64,000 nt of DNA. Origin: Porphyra umbilicalis (Eukaryota > Rhodophyta > Bangiophyceae > Bangiales > Bangiaceae). This document shows, piece after piece, positions 1 through 11,300 of the stretch. The stretch is from positions 1-64,000 of the forward strand of contig KV919016.1 of assembly GCA_002049455.2 (NCBI GenBank), read 5' to 3'. The notes under the pieces are model-generated. The model was not told where the DNA came from. It saw only the letters and a list, made by a program, of their open reading frames with translations, and ran no database searches. Position 1 is the first letter of the stretch, and the number at the start of each line of letters is the position of its first letter. The position numbers were made by a program, and so were the translations under genes.

Positions 1-556
1 GCGTCCACCTCGGCGGCTGCCGCCGCGTCTGCTGCCGTCGCGTGTGCCGCCGCGTCTGCCGCCGCGCCTGCCTCGGCATCCGCCGCTGCGTTTGTTGCCG
101 CCGCGTTCGCCGCCGCGTCTGCCTCGGCGGCGGCCGCTGCGTCTGCCTCTGAGGCTGCCGCGGCGTCTGCCTCGGCGGCTGCCGCCGCGTCTGCTGCCGC
201 CGCGTCTGCCGCCGTGTCTGCCGCCGCGTCTGCCGCCGCGTCTGCCTCGGCGGCTGCCGCCGCGTCTGCTACCGCCGCGCCCGCTGCCGCGTCTGCCGCC
301 GCGTCTGCCCCGGCGGCCGCCGCTGCGTCTGCTGGCGCCGCGTTCGCCGCCGCGTCTGCCTCGGCGGCGGCCGCTGCGTCTGCCTCTGAGGCTGCTGCGG
401 CGTCTGCCTTGGCGGCTGCCGCCGCGTCTGCTGCCGCCGCGTCTGCCGCTGCGTCTGCCGCCGCGTCTGCCTCGGCGGCCGCCGCTGCGTCTGCTGCCGC
501 CGTGTCCACCGCCGTGTCTGCCGCAGCGTCTGCCTCGGCGCCGGCCGCGTCTTGAC
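1..556. repeat. GC-rich minisatellite encoding Ala/Ser-type repeats
   Basis: The first 556 bases are an irregular tandem array of GCC, GCG and TCTGCC blocks. One forward frame reads as an Ala/Ser-only sequence up to a stop at 553-555; the other frames read as Pro/Leu/Arg or Gln/Arg/Thr repeats. It may be the 3' end of a low-complexity gene cut by the window edge, or a non-coding minisatellite. No domain is visible and nothing supports one frame over the others. Confidence 0.7.
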
Positions 557-2916
557 GAATGCTGCTGCCGGGGTAGCGCCGCGCCTGAGCCATAGACAAG
601 TCGCCCAACGGCTCGCCACGTCCAATAGTGAGGTTCTTGGGGCAGTGAAGGTCAGATGGCTGTCCAAACACCAGCTTGTAGCCACCAAATACATCGTTGA
701 GGGTGAGCATCCGGGAGGTGACGGGCAACTCGGCCTGTGCAGCGTTGGGTATTGCTGGCTCATTGGTGGCGTTCAAAGCTGGCCGCAGGCTGTGAGGGGT
801 GCCCAGCACGGGCAACACCGTGATCGTGCAGGTTGCCGTTGCCGCCACGATCGCCAAGCCCGCCGCGGCAGCCAACGAACGCCCGCACGTGCCCACCATG
901 GTGAGGCTGGGGACTGCTTGCAAGGCGATGAGTGAGCACCGCCCGACTCACTCACGGTGAGAAGCAATGGAGCAATGACAACTGGGAGGACAGGGGTCAG
1001 GGAGGATCGCTGCTGTTGCTTGCTGCAGCTGTCGGCCGACCTTCTCGTACATATGCGCGTCCGTGCGCACTCGGACTGTGATTGGACGCAGCACGCGCGA
1101 GTGCCAAGGAGACCACCTCGTGGGCCTCATCCCGCGCCACATCCAATCCACAAGAGATGCAAGAGCTGGGCTTCGCGCTTGGACGCGCCCCCAGTCGAGC
1201 TGTTTTTTCCGCCAGCACACATTCTACCGGGCGGTGTTCTGACGTCACGTCAACGAGTCGACCGCCTCCCACTCGCGCAAGTCTTACCCCAGTCAGGGAG
1301 ATTCAGGTCGACCAATCGCAATCACATTGCTATGAAACAACACGCAGATTGCAGTCCAGAACCAGAAACCGGAAATCGACCGTTGACATGACACGAGGAC
1401 CACGCAGGATTGGAGTCGGCCAGGCCAGACACTTTCTACGCACGATTTGCTCGCAATAGAGTATTCAATGGTATGGTCAGCTCTGTTTCAAGAGCTCGCA
1501 AGATTGCCCGCGTCGACGGTGCCTCCCCCTGTTCGCCACTTCGCATGCAGATGAGTGGAGCAGGCCCTTGGGCACGACGGGGCGACATATTATTCTGGAA
1601 GTCTTCGTGGTAATACGCATGCGTTGAATGGCATAGATGCGGCACGGTCTACACGGCGCGGCTGACCACCGCATCGCACAAGAGAAGAATGCAGAAGGGC
1701 GCACCAAGAACGGGCACTTGTTGTACCTTGCTGAACGCCCTGTGTCCCTGCTGTGGGGTGGGTGCCTCTGTATATTGTGCGCGGCAGCCCTAAGCCTATG
1801 GCGTGTGCGGGGAAGCACCTGAAAACTGATCTTCAGCAGCACGTTTAATAGTACAAATTGACCTTCAGAAACTGCGGTATTGGTCAGCATACTTGGAACA
1901 TGTCTGTACAATCAGTCTTCTGACTAAATTCGCGAGGGCCCTCCTGACATCTGCAGAAGAAGCCAGCAGTCTGGCTTGCTGGCCGGCTCTCTTCTTCGCA
2001 ATTCAGTTCCTGAACCCCACTATTTAAGAGGTAACCTTGTATGATACTGCTGACAGGCATCCTCGCCACCGCCATTCATGACAGCCGACCGCAAGAGGGG
2101 CGTGCTGGCCGAGATCGCCTGCTCCGCTGACGTGCCGACCATCATGATGATGTCATGATGATGCTTTGCAGTCCGACCTGTGTGTGTGTGGGCCGCCACC
2201 CTTGTGTGGGCCTCGCACGAAGTGCCACCCACCGCAACCTCACGGCCCCACGATCAGACAACGCCTGAGCATCTCGCACTAATAGAGAATGGCCAACACC
2301 GCCGCATTACAGCAGAGGCCCACCAAATAGGAACATCACTAAAGCAGCGGGGATTTTTTCCAGAAGCGTATCAGACTTCTCGCATGTATGGATGTAAGGG
2401 GACATCGCTGTCTGCGGGGATTATTGATGGTTTCGTCTGGGGGCCTTGCCCGAATCTGACAGGGGGGAAGGGCAGCTCAGCCAGTCATACTTTTGTCAGA
2501 GACGTGTGGATGCCTGCTGCCAAGTTATCCATGGAAAGCAGCGTGCGGTTTGGTTTACGAAACTCTGGATGCGAGCCAACCTGAATCACTTGAACCATGG
2601 AGACTTCTGGTTGAACCAAACATGCAAACTGCTGTACTTTTCCACCTTGAATGGACAGACATTACATGGGTAAGGTGTCCTTGCAACCGCCATGCTGATG
2701 TCGCCTGCGATGACGAAGCCGAATCCGTCTGGTATTGTGCTTCTCACAAAAACAAGTAGGTCCCCCAGGGCAGGGACCAGGTAGCAAAGCTTCCCCTTTT
2801 CGTGAGAACACAGACACACAGTTCGTAAAACTTCAGCAATCACCAGTTCGCACTTTGTTTCCACCTACTGTAAACGGTGCTCGTCCCAGTCGAAGTCGAA
2901 GGAAAGTTTCCTTTTT

Positions 2917-2984
2917 GTGAGGAGCACACGGCTTCATTTTTTCTTCATTTAAAGAAGAAAAAAATGATGCCATGTGCTCCTCAC
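2917..2984. repeat. 68-bp near-perfect hairpin
   Basis: GTGAGGAGCACACGGCTTC followed by a T-rich run pairs with an A-rich run followed by the matching GTGCTCCTCAC complement, around a loop of about 7 bases (ATTTAAA). Arms are about 30 bases with a few mismatches. It could be a tiny fold-back transposon remnant or a structured RNA; no target duplication was found. Confidence 0.6.
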
Positions 2985-3620
2985 TTCCGTAGCATCCAGC
3001 GATTGGTGAGATTCTGCACTATTCAGGATGATGCCGACGTCTCCGTCCCTAAAGAGAATGTGCATTGTCCATATGTTTCCGCGCCGTGGCCTTCCTCCAC
3101 GGACTCAATGGAATGCAACATTTTCTCGGCCTGTCGTGCTCTGCTGTTTCGTGTCGGACATACGGAAAACTCTCACCGCCTGTGAGGCATAGCACTGGTC
3201 CCGGCCGAGGTGGGAGTGAGCTGGACAGTGTCCGCACCACGGCCGGAGCGCCACCCCCCACAAGCTGGAATGCAGGGACGTTTGTGATTGGCCAAGAGGA
3301 GCAACAACAGTGCATGTCGGGTCCCATCTTTACAGAATGGGCCCGTACGGCCCGCAAACGCACAATCGGCGCACTCATTTTTCTGAGATGTTTTGAGAAT
3401 CCTGAAGAAAATCTCGATAACCCACTGCTCTGGGCTACTTTACCACATGAGACGACTGAGAAAGGAAGAATATCTCAAGAAAACGGAAAATCTCGATTCT
3501 GCACGAACCTGGCGGTTGGAGAGCCAATGGCGCGTCGAAGATACGCACCCAGCAGCTGTTCGATGATGTTCTAGACCAATGGTTGGCCTGTTTTACAAAG
3601 CAGTCCCGGTCTTGGCCGAT

Positions 3621-3645
3621 GAGGACAAAATTGGGGGATCAGCAA
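3621..3645. repeat. Isolated terminus of the GCTGATCCCC-type MITE
   Basis: The sequence AGGACAAAATTGGGGGATC followed by AGCAA matches the right-hand terminal inverted repeat of the MITE copies at 7941-8338 and 62826-63224. No partner terminus lies nearby, so this is a solo end or the remnant of a truncated copy. Confidence 0.5.
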
Positions 3646-5520
3646 TGCATTGAGGGAGAATGTCTTTTCGATGCTGTCATGGAATTCCGAGCTTCGTCAC
3701 TGTAATGGCGGCTAGTCGTCCTGTCCCTTAGCTCTTGCGACCACCATGGCGTTGGGTCCCTTTTTTCTTACCCAGTTGTCGCTGTGTCTTTTTCTCTTCT
3801 CCAGTTGTCGCGTCCCCATTGTCGGTCCCCATTTGATATCTTCATCTTTGTCGTATCAGTATAAAGCAATGGTCAGCAAAGCAAACAAGCACAGCACCCG
3901 GCGCGCCGCCACACGCACGGGGAGGTCGACAGCGGAGGCCGCCAGATGCCTCAAGAAATGAACAAGAGATGAGTAAACACTCCGGCAGGGGCCGGGGGGG
4001 GAACGGGGAAGGACGTGAAACGCATGGAGGAAAAAAACGAACGTCAGTACAGCGCGACTTGCATGGCGTGCGGATGGGGGGAGGGAGGGGGGCAAAGAAT
4101 GGGGCAGATGCGGCGCGCGGGCGCAAAGAAAGGGGGAGGGGGGGGGCAAAAAAAGGGGCGGATGCGGAGCGCGGGCCCGAAGAAGTAGCGGATTCGGCGC
4201 GCGCGTCGAAGAGAGAGCATGGCGGTGCGGTGACAACGATGGAGTGGTGGTGCGAAAGGTTCGACGGAGGGGCCAGATGACAAGATGGCGAAACGACGGA
4301 AGAGAGCGGAGAGGCAGTGCAGGCGCGATGCTGACCATTTCTGGGCCTTGGTGTGGAGTGTATACTGTACAGTGGGGGTTCCCCGAAGGCATCTGTAAAC
4401 GCTTTTGGCGGAATCTGAAATCGCTTGCGTGTGTAATCCATCTGGACCAGAGCGATCGTGAGCCATCGAATGCTGAAACGTGGATATTCTTGATTGGGCG
4501 TGCAGATGGGACCATCCAATCAAATGGCCTAGAGGGTGACCATCAAATCGACTAGGGCCATCCATTCTATGCAACGTGGCTGCCTCAGCGTTGAGAACAC
4601 GAATGGATCCCTACTAGAAGCTTCGCTAAAAAACTGGATCTGCAATATCCGCTTCAGCATTATGAACAGCCGCCTGAGCCGATGAAACTGTGATTTTGCA
4701 ACGGAAGCTGCTGCACCGAGGTCCAGTTTTTGTGAGAAGCACAATACACTCCCTTCACTGCCAGTTGCTCTCCGGCCGCGCCGCGGTTGACGCTACAGTC
4801 TTTCTCCAATGCTGTCCACCCTCTATGGCGATCGTAAGACCAGAAAGTAGCCCACATTTTTCGTGCAGAAGACGATGATCGGGAGCCACGATCGCCGTTG
4901 ATTGTACCGTAGAGGCCGGTCGACCGCGTTCGTTGCTATCCCCCCTGGACAAGAACGGAAGCGACAAGAATGGAGAAAGACTGTATTCGTCTGAATGGTA
5001 GTTTTGACCATTCATCTGGCAAAGAAGCTTCCTGCGCTTCATTTTTCACACCAAGCATACGGCTGATGTCCGTAGAGCGTCCTGAGCTCAGTCGACTTTT
5101 CCGCTTCTCGAACACACAACATCTCGTAGCGCAACAAATACTACTCCCAGAAAGAGGTGCGGGTAATGGTGACTGTTAGAACTAAAGCACTTCTGCCACA
5201 CAACAGAGAAGTTTGGCACAAAGTTCGACGATAATCGGCTTGACCTTTCTCGCAAGGACCAACGCCACGACGCTATCCCCCAACATCCCCTATCCCACAT
5301 GCACCACAACGTGATTAAATATGACTGAGGCAGCACCGGGCATTCCCTCGTACAGCATAGCGCCGCGCCGCCGCGGCGGACGGTGCAGTTAACGGCGCTC
5401 AGCGAGCCGCGGATATGGTGCATTCCTGTACCCTCTGTTTTGCTCTATTGTGCCTTTCATACCACTGCCAAGCTCACCCCTCCACCGAGGCCTTTTAGTC
5501 CATACTCCACACACTTCACG

Positions 5521-6138
5521 TCACTGATCAGCGCATCCACACTCACCTCCCCCGCGCCCCCCCCAACCTGTAGGAGCTGCGTCCAGCGGCGGCGTCCCCC
5601 ATTCCCCCCCCTCCCCATTCCCACACACTTGGCAATAAAGCACGGCACGCTGAGCTATCCGCTGCTTCTGGTGGCACGTCTGGCGTCGCCGCCGCTGCTT
5701 CCTAGCGGACGCCCGCGGTCGACGATTGCGGGCCCGCACCTCCTCCACAAACTCCTCGGACACGAACGCCCACGACTTGGCCCACTTCTTGCGGTCTGCC
5801 TTAAACAGACCGGCGGTCCTCTTCTCAGCCGCCACCGTATTACGTACAGCCACAGCTCGGAGCTCCTGGTCATTCTCAGCCGCTAGTTCCACCGTGCGCT
5901 TATCTCGCTGCTTCTTCGCCTTGGAGACCTCTGAAGCCTTGGCCGCGCGCTCGGTCTCGAGGGCTTGCAAGGCTGCAGTGATCTCAGAGGAGTTGAGAAG
6001 CGTCCCGGGGCCGGAAGTGGACAGCGTGCTATTGAAAATTGTAGCCGACTTCAGCTCCTTGCGGACGATGGGGAGTAGAAGTCGCGTGAGCGTCGCGAGA
6101 TCTACATCCGCAATCTGGGTATCAACAGCCTTGTTCAA
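5521..6138 (-). CDS. Hypothetical coiled-coil-rich protein, probably a fragment
   Basis: The first 140 or so residues have the look of true coding sequence. There is a helical N-terminal part (TLTRLLLPIVRKELKSA), then a charged Ala/Glu/Lys coiled coil (ETERAAKASEVSKAKKQR and following) ending in an aromatic/acidic segment (KKWAKSWAFVSEEFVEEV). The C-terminal 60 residues become Arg/Gly-rich and may be out of frame. The nominal start is a TTG codon, and a neighbouring frame just upstream (to about 6230) continues in similar style, suggesting the 5' end is lost or shifted. The GC-rich repeat at 6295 lies immediately upstream and may have truncated it. I do not recognise a family; a transposon accessory ORF is possible. 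Confidence 0.35.
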   Translation of the reverse strand: MNKAVDTQIADVDLATLTRLLLPIVRKELKSATIFNSTLSTSGPGTLLNSSEITAALQALETERAAKASEVSKAKKQRDKRTVELAAENDQELRAVAVRNTVAAEKRTAGLFKADRKKWAKSWAFVSEEFVEEVRARNRRPRASARKQRRRRQTCHQKQRIAQRAVLYCQVCGNGEGGEWGTPPLDAAPTGWGGRGGGECGCADQ

Positions 6139-6294
6139 CTCCTGACGGCTGCGTCAGCCGCCATTCCCACACACTCCACGAGATCCAAGACAGAGAAGTC
6201 CCGCTTTGCCATTACACACAAGTGGGACCGCACCAAGACGCATCCGTGAAGTCCCGACTGGAAGCCTCCAAATGCGCTTGTGCAGGTTCGCAAT

Positions 6295-7934
6295 CCAGGG
6301 TGTCTTCGCGAACGCGGTTTAACTTTGATATTCTGACCGGGGCAGGGCGGCGTCTGCACTCTATCAGTCCGTGGATCCCCTGTTCGTGCGCCGACAGGCC
6401 GTGCGCCGCGTTGCAGGCCACCGGCTCGTTAAGTTCCTCTTCCACCCAGCCTCGCTCCGCGTGCCACGTGCGACACCCGAGCGTGGCAGGTGAGGGAGGC
6501 GGCCACCGCCGCTACCAACTTTGCCGCCGCGCCCACAGCCGGCGCGGCGGTGGGCCGTGGATGACAGCGCGCGCGACGCGCACCCGCACGCGGCGCGGGG
6601 CGGCGGCGGTGGCCGCGGCCGCAGCGGTGGCGGCCGCGGCGGCGGCGGCGGCCGCAGCGGTCGCAGTCCCCGTGGTGGCGGCGCACGGGCGCCGTCTGTC
6701 AGCCAGTACGTGCAGCTGCCACGGGCCTCTGCCGCGGCGGTGGCGCGGCCGCCGGGGGGGCGGCGCGGCCGCCACCGCGACGGTGGCGGCCGCTCTGCCC
6801 CCTGCGCCACTCATCGCGTGGTGGCAGCCGGGATCGTCGGGCGTAGGGGGCAGGGCGCCCACCCGACGGGTGCACGGCGCCCAAGCCGCCGCGCCTCGCC
6901 GTCGCCACCGCCGCCGCTGTCGCCGCGGCGTCCACGGGCGTGTCACAGAAGGCAATGACCGCCACAAGGGCCGCGTCGCTGCCCCGCCGCCGCGGGGTTG
7001 GCTGTCGCGCGCGTCCGCCGCAGCTGTGGCCAGCCGGTGGGTGCCGCCACGGCCAGTCGCGGAGGGGCGCCGCCGGGCCGCCGCCGCCGCCACCGCCGCT
7101 AGCTTAGCCTCTCCCCCCCCACCCTGATGGCGTGGCGCCCGGAAGGGACTAGGGCACGCCTGCCCCTGCCCTCAGCCTCCGGTGGTCGCTGCCCCCGCCT
7201 GTGCGAGTCCCCTGTGGGCGCTGCCCGTGTGCGCGCGAGGCGACGGCGGCCTGTGGCGGCCGCCTCATTGACGGCTGCCGCCGCAGCGTTGACACCCCGG
7301 CCGCCGCACGTCGCAGCAGCGGCGGACACGCGGCGCCCGCCCCGCCGGCCGATGAGGCAGGAACAGCCCGGTCGGGCCCGCACCGCGCCGCCCCCCGCCC
7401 GAAGGCGCCACGCGCGGGCGCGCGGGCGGTGCGGCCGTGGCACGCCGCCGCTGCCGCACGTGCACGGCCGCGCCGCCGACGGCGGACTGGCGGGGGCGCG
7501 ACGGCGCGGTGGGCGCCGGCGCCAGGCGCGACGCCGAGGCGGGGCATGCGAGGCTGGAATCTGGCGCCACGCACGTGGGAACTTGTGGAAACGGGGTAAA
7601 ATAGGGGTGTACGCCCCCCTTGGCGGCTCCGCTGGTCCGAGCCATCGTCGCGTGTTGCCTGCGCGGCGAAGGTGGCGCGAGGGCGACTGTATGGGGCTCC
7701 CACAATGGCCGCCCTGTGGTGTGGGTGAGAAAGGGGTGGAAACAATACAAGGACTCTCTTTCTGTGTGGCGAGACAGTCGCGTAGGTGTATGTAGTCTCG
7801 CGTCTGAGCCGCGTCGCCCTTTTGTCCGAGAACACTCTCAGAAGATGCTCATGACGCTCTCGTCTCTCTTTCGTCGCGAGAAAATGGTTTTGTCGTTTGG
7901 CATGTCCAGGGTGTTTTCGCAAGCGCACTTTCAG
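6295..7934 (+). mobile_element. GC-rich repeat family member, copy A
   Basis: A 1.64-kb block of about 80% GC, bounded on both sides by the same short motif in the same orientation: CCAGGGTG(T/C)(T)TTCGCG, two to three bases, then CGC and an ending like CTTTCAG. The interior shares long stretches with copies at 23240-24745, 25250-26188 and the split copy inside 54007-58014. Long frames rich in Ala, Arg, Pro and Gly exist on both strands but carry no domain, and I treat them as non-coding. No target duplication could be seen. A full-size MITE starts 6 bases after the right end. Family assignment is unknown. Confidence 0.6.
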
Positions 7935-7940
7935 CAAAAT

Positions 7941-8338
7941 TTGCTGATCCCCAAAGTTTGTCCTGAGGGACATAGACTGACTTGCGGACCGAGTCTCTCC
8001 ACCAATCAGATGCGGCCCTGGGACTGACTTGGTGCTCCTTATTGCTTACATGCGCCCAGACAGCCTGGAAATCAACATCAGCTCCCCTTTTTTTCTGCGC
8101 TTCTGGCAAGCAGACAGTAGAAAATCTCAAGATCTCGCCTGGGCAGCTTGCTTCGTGCCCAAAAAGGCGGATCAAGCGGCAACAAGCAGTGAGTTCTGCT
8201 GGATGCAAGGTCCTGGCATCGAATGTGCGTTTTCTATTGGCTTCGATGCCTTCTTACTGTCGTTTTAGACCAATGTAGTGCTTTTATTCACTGTCAGTCT
8301 CTGCCTCTGTCCCCCAGGACAATTTTCGGGGATCAGCA
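7941..8338 (+). mobile_element. 398-bp MITE with TTGCTGATCCCC termini, copy 1
   Basis: The left end TTGCTGATCCCC and the right end GGGGATCAGCA are inverted repeats extending about 40 bases (the inner parts read GTCCTG and GGGACA, then GACTGAC-type sequence). The interior matches the element at 62826-63224 over its whole length in opposite orientation. There is no coding capacity. The size and structure are those of a non-autonomous DNA transposon; Tc1/mariner or PIF/Harbinger parentage is possible. Confidence 0.8.
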
Positions 8339-11300
8339 TTATCACCTCCCTTCTCTGCGATCAGCGCATCTCTAGTGTCTATTCTACCAGGCCCTGGAAT
8401 CAGTTGATGTGAGCGTTGTGCTCAATTGATGCCAAGCCGGAATCGTCGGTTCCAGCTCTCCCGCATATGAGAATACCTGATGTGGTGCCTACGAACACAA
8501 GCCGATGCGCTTCCCAACGGAAACAAGAGGATTGAATGCATTGGCTCAAGCTCTGCGGGGTGGCAACCCCCTGAGTGTCATCCATAGGAAAAATAACTGT
8601 CGCAAACGCACAAGAATCACCTCTTCCAGTAATCCCCACGTCGACCCTCCCTGCCCCCCCCTCCAAGAAACCCCCAAAACGGCGATTTTGACTGGCAACG
8701 ACCACGCCACCTCATCCGGTCGGTCTCACCGTCGTCCCTGCATCCGCGTCACTCGGCTTCAGATGCGAGTCACTAAGGGCTAAGACGGTCATGTGTGCAC
8801 TTTGAAGAGGCTGCTCGTACCTCGAGAGGAGGTACCTTCTCCCCCAGTGGACACGTAATTGGGACCAGATAGGTGGCCGGGGGCGTAGGCCAGCCTTCCT
8901 CTTCCCCGCCCCCCCCTTGAATCCACAGTTCGATTCCTTCGTCCTCCCCCCAGGATACTCCTACAGATCATGAGACCCCTCTTCCATCGACATTCGTGCC
9001 TGTACTGAGCGTTGCCATCCCAGAGTACTCAGGTAGGTCGCGCTTGTAATCGAGTACCAGTCGCCAGGAAGCGCCGCAAGTAGCAGGGGTGACAGTCAAT
9101 GGCGTAGGTTGCCCAGACCGTGAGTTATTCCCTTGCTGTTCCGCGGCCGCTCGGCCGCTAGGTAGCGCTGAAAGTTGTGTAGGCATAGGCCTACCCTCCC
9201 TTGATCACGAATGGGGCGCGACAAAAGTTAACGCTACAACCGTTCTTGAAGAGAAATGGCTTGGAACTGTAGCGTCGTCTGTTACCCCAAAAACCAATCC
9301 GGCACAGCTTGGCTCATTTCCGTGGTCGAAATTACCATGAGTCGAGGCTACTCGGCGAGCAGACGTAATCTCAAAACGGCATCAATTGACGCCCTGGACA
9401 TCAATTGATGCCTGTGGTAGAACAATCACTAGTGTCTATTGTAGCATCCGGATTAAATGACCCTGAAAGGATCAATAGTTCCTGATTTTGACTGGGCTGT
9501 GCTGCGGAAGTAGCTGAGCGCAACCAGATTCTGATGGCAGAAATGGAATCAGCGGTGCCGGTTTAGTCTTGAGCGAGCAGCTGGAGCTTTAAATCTTTGT
9601 CAAATGTCCTCGGCAAGCCAGGGAGCGCAAATATTTTCCACGCCTAAAAGATCCTGGGCGGGGGGAGGGGGCGGTCTTCCAGAAAGTGATGGGCTACGCT
9701 TCGCCCCAGAAAAAGAGGAAGTACCTATGGCAAGCCCCTGGAGGAGGCAGCATGCCCGCGCCAGCTCAGTTCCCTTCACTACCCCTTTTTTCAGCAGAGT
9801 TGTGACCAGAGCCTCCGGGAATGCACTTGTGGTCAATCCGGGGGGTCAAAGCGCAGTGCCAGAAGTACAAAAACTGTGAGAGGATCGCCGAAGTGTCAGA
9901 GAAAAACAGATGCAAGGATGGGCAGAGGAAAGCCAGAGGGGACGGGGGGATGGGCAGGGGGCACAGCGGGGTCAGAGGGGTCCTGCATCAGCTGTTTTTA
10001 GACGGCTCATCGCGCCCATCCCTTGGAGTGCTTTCACTGTTGCGGGTGCCAACATCCTTCGAAAAGCGTCGGCATGGCCTATGATCCTCGTCATCATCCG
10101 CATCTGACGCAATTATTGGCTAAAAAGGTCGCCGTGGAGTGCGACTGAGCGGTGTTGCGCGGCGAAATCGCTGTTTACAGGTCGTCTGGAGGGGGGGAGA
10201 ATCTAGCTCATTGTGGAATAGACACTGAAGGTCTATTCCATGCATTTAGGCGTATGAAGCCAGGGGTTTCCCTGCTGTTCTAGACATATTTTGAACATCA
10301 GAAGCTATAGGACAGGTCTCAGTGACATGGGTACGCAGAGAAAAGAAAAATGCGCTCGAACGGTCTTGTAGAGCTGAGATGCACAACGCTGTTTCTCTGT
10401 CCCTGAAGAATCTTCCCGTCTTCTGCGTCTCTGCCAATCCGGAACGGGTTCGTACCAAAATTTTGAAGCGGACACCGATTGATCCGATCTGTCATCTCAT
10501 GGAAATGCACTCTTTCTTGGCTGGCTACGAGCATCACTTGCCACCCCTCCACCACCGCCCATGTGACCCAACGGCCAAGAAGGTCGTCCTGACATCCTCA
10601 CAGCATGAACGACACGCATTTTGTCGCCCGGCCACGTCGAGTCACAGCCTACAGAGTGAGCAGCGGGCACCGTATTTCACAAAAGGAGTTCAGTACAACG
10701 GCGGGATGCAAGGACAACGCTCTATCTCACCAGCTTGTAGTCACAGCGTTATGAAGACATCATTGAAATTTAATTTTTTTGGGCGGCACGCTTTATGCTC
10801 CTCAAAGTTCCTCCAAAGCTATGTGAGTCCCTCTGCCAAGGTTCCCAAACAGGCTACTTGGTGTTGGATTAATAAAATCCCGAGAATGCGTCATTTCTGA
10901 CTTGATTAAATTATATTGCACACAGCTCAATTTCGCCGGCCACGGACGGAACAGAACGAAATCAGGACAGACTCTCAGCCATCCACTCAGCCGGATACGA
11001 GCTGATGGCCAAGGGTATTCCTTCCTGGCCGCGTTCTGCTCCGGCTCAGACCAGCAAACTTAAACAGACTGATATAGTTCAATTCATAGTTTCATCATAA
11101 CATGAGAATGCATCAATTGTATCCTTGCCATCCCAGGTCTACTGCCCTGATTTTGAGAATCACCTGATCCTACTAACTCACAAAAATGTTCAGATTTATT
11201 CTTCGCCGTGCACGTTGTGGTGCCCTCATTGGCACTTAAACGGTCCGACGAGTCAGACGGGCGCTCTGCGTTCGTTTGTGTCCTGAAACTAACAGAACAG

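Larger units (their letters stand above)
557..5520. other. No recognisable gene; unannotated intergenic DNA
   Basis: About 5 kb of moderate GC. All open frames are short and overlapping, and none shows a domain or steady codon bias. I saw a 68-bp hairpin (2917-2984), one isolated MITE terminus (3621-3645), and a 20-base sequence present in opposite orientations near 2734 and 4728 (core TTGTGCTTCTCACAAAA). The stretch around 3970-4170 is purine-rich (GGGGGA and AAAA runs). Confidence 0.5.

Noticed and set aside
3842-4574. Long overlapping reverse-strand frames of 176-225 codons
   Set aside because: They read through purine-rich low-complexity DNA and show no domain or codon bias; three frames are open at once.
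6400-7800. Long Ala/Arg/Pro-rich open frames on both strands in the GC-rich repeat copies (also 23250-24600, 25250-25900, 56970-57960)
   Set aside because: GC-rich DNA is poor in stop codons, so all frames stay open; there is no domain, no consistent start, and frames are not conserved between copies.
6295-7934. LTR-type retroelement interpretation of the direct terminal motifs
   Set aside because: The direct repeats are only about 29 bases, and no reverse transcriptase, integrase, primer-binding site or polypurine tract was found in any copy.
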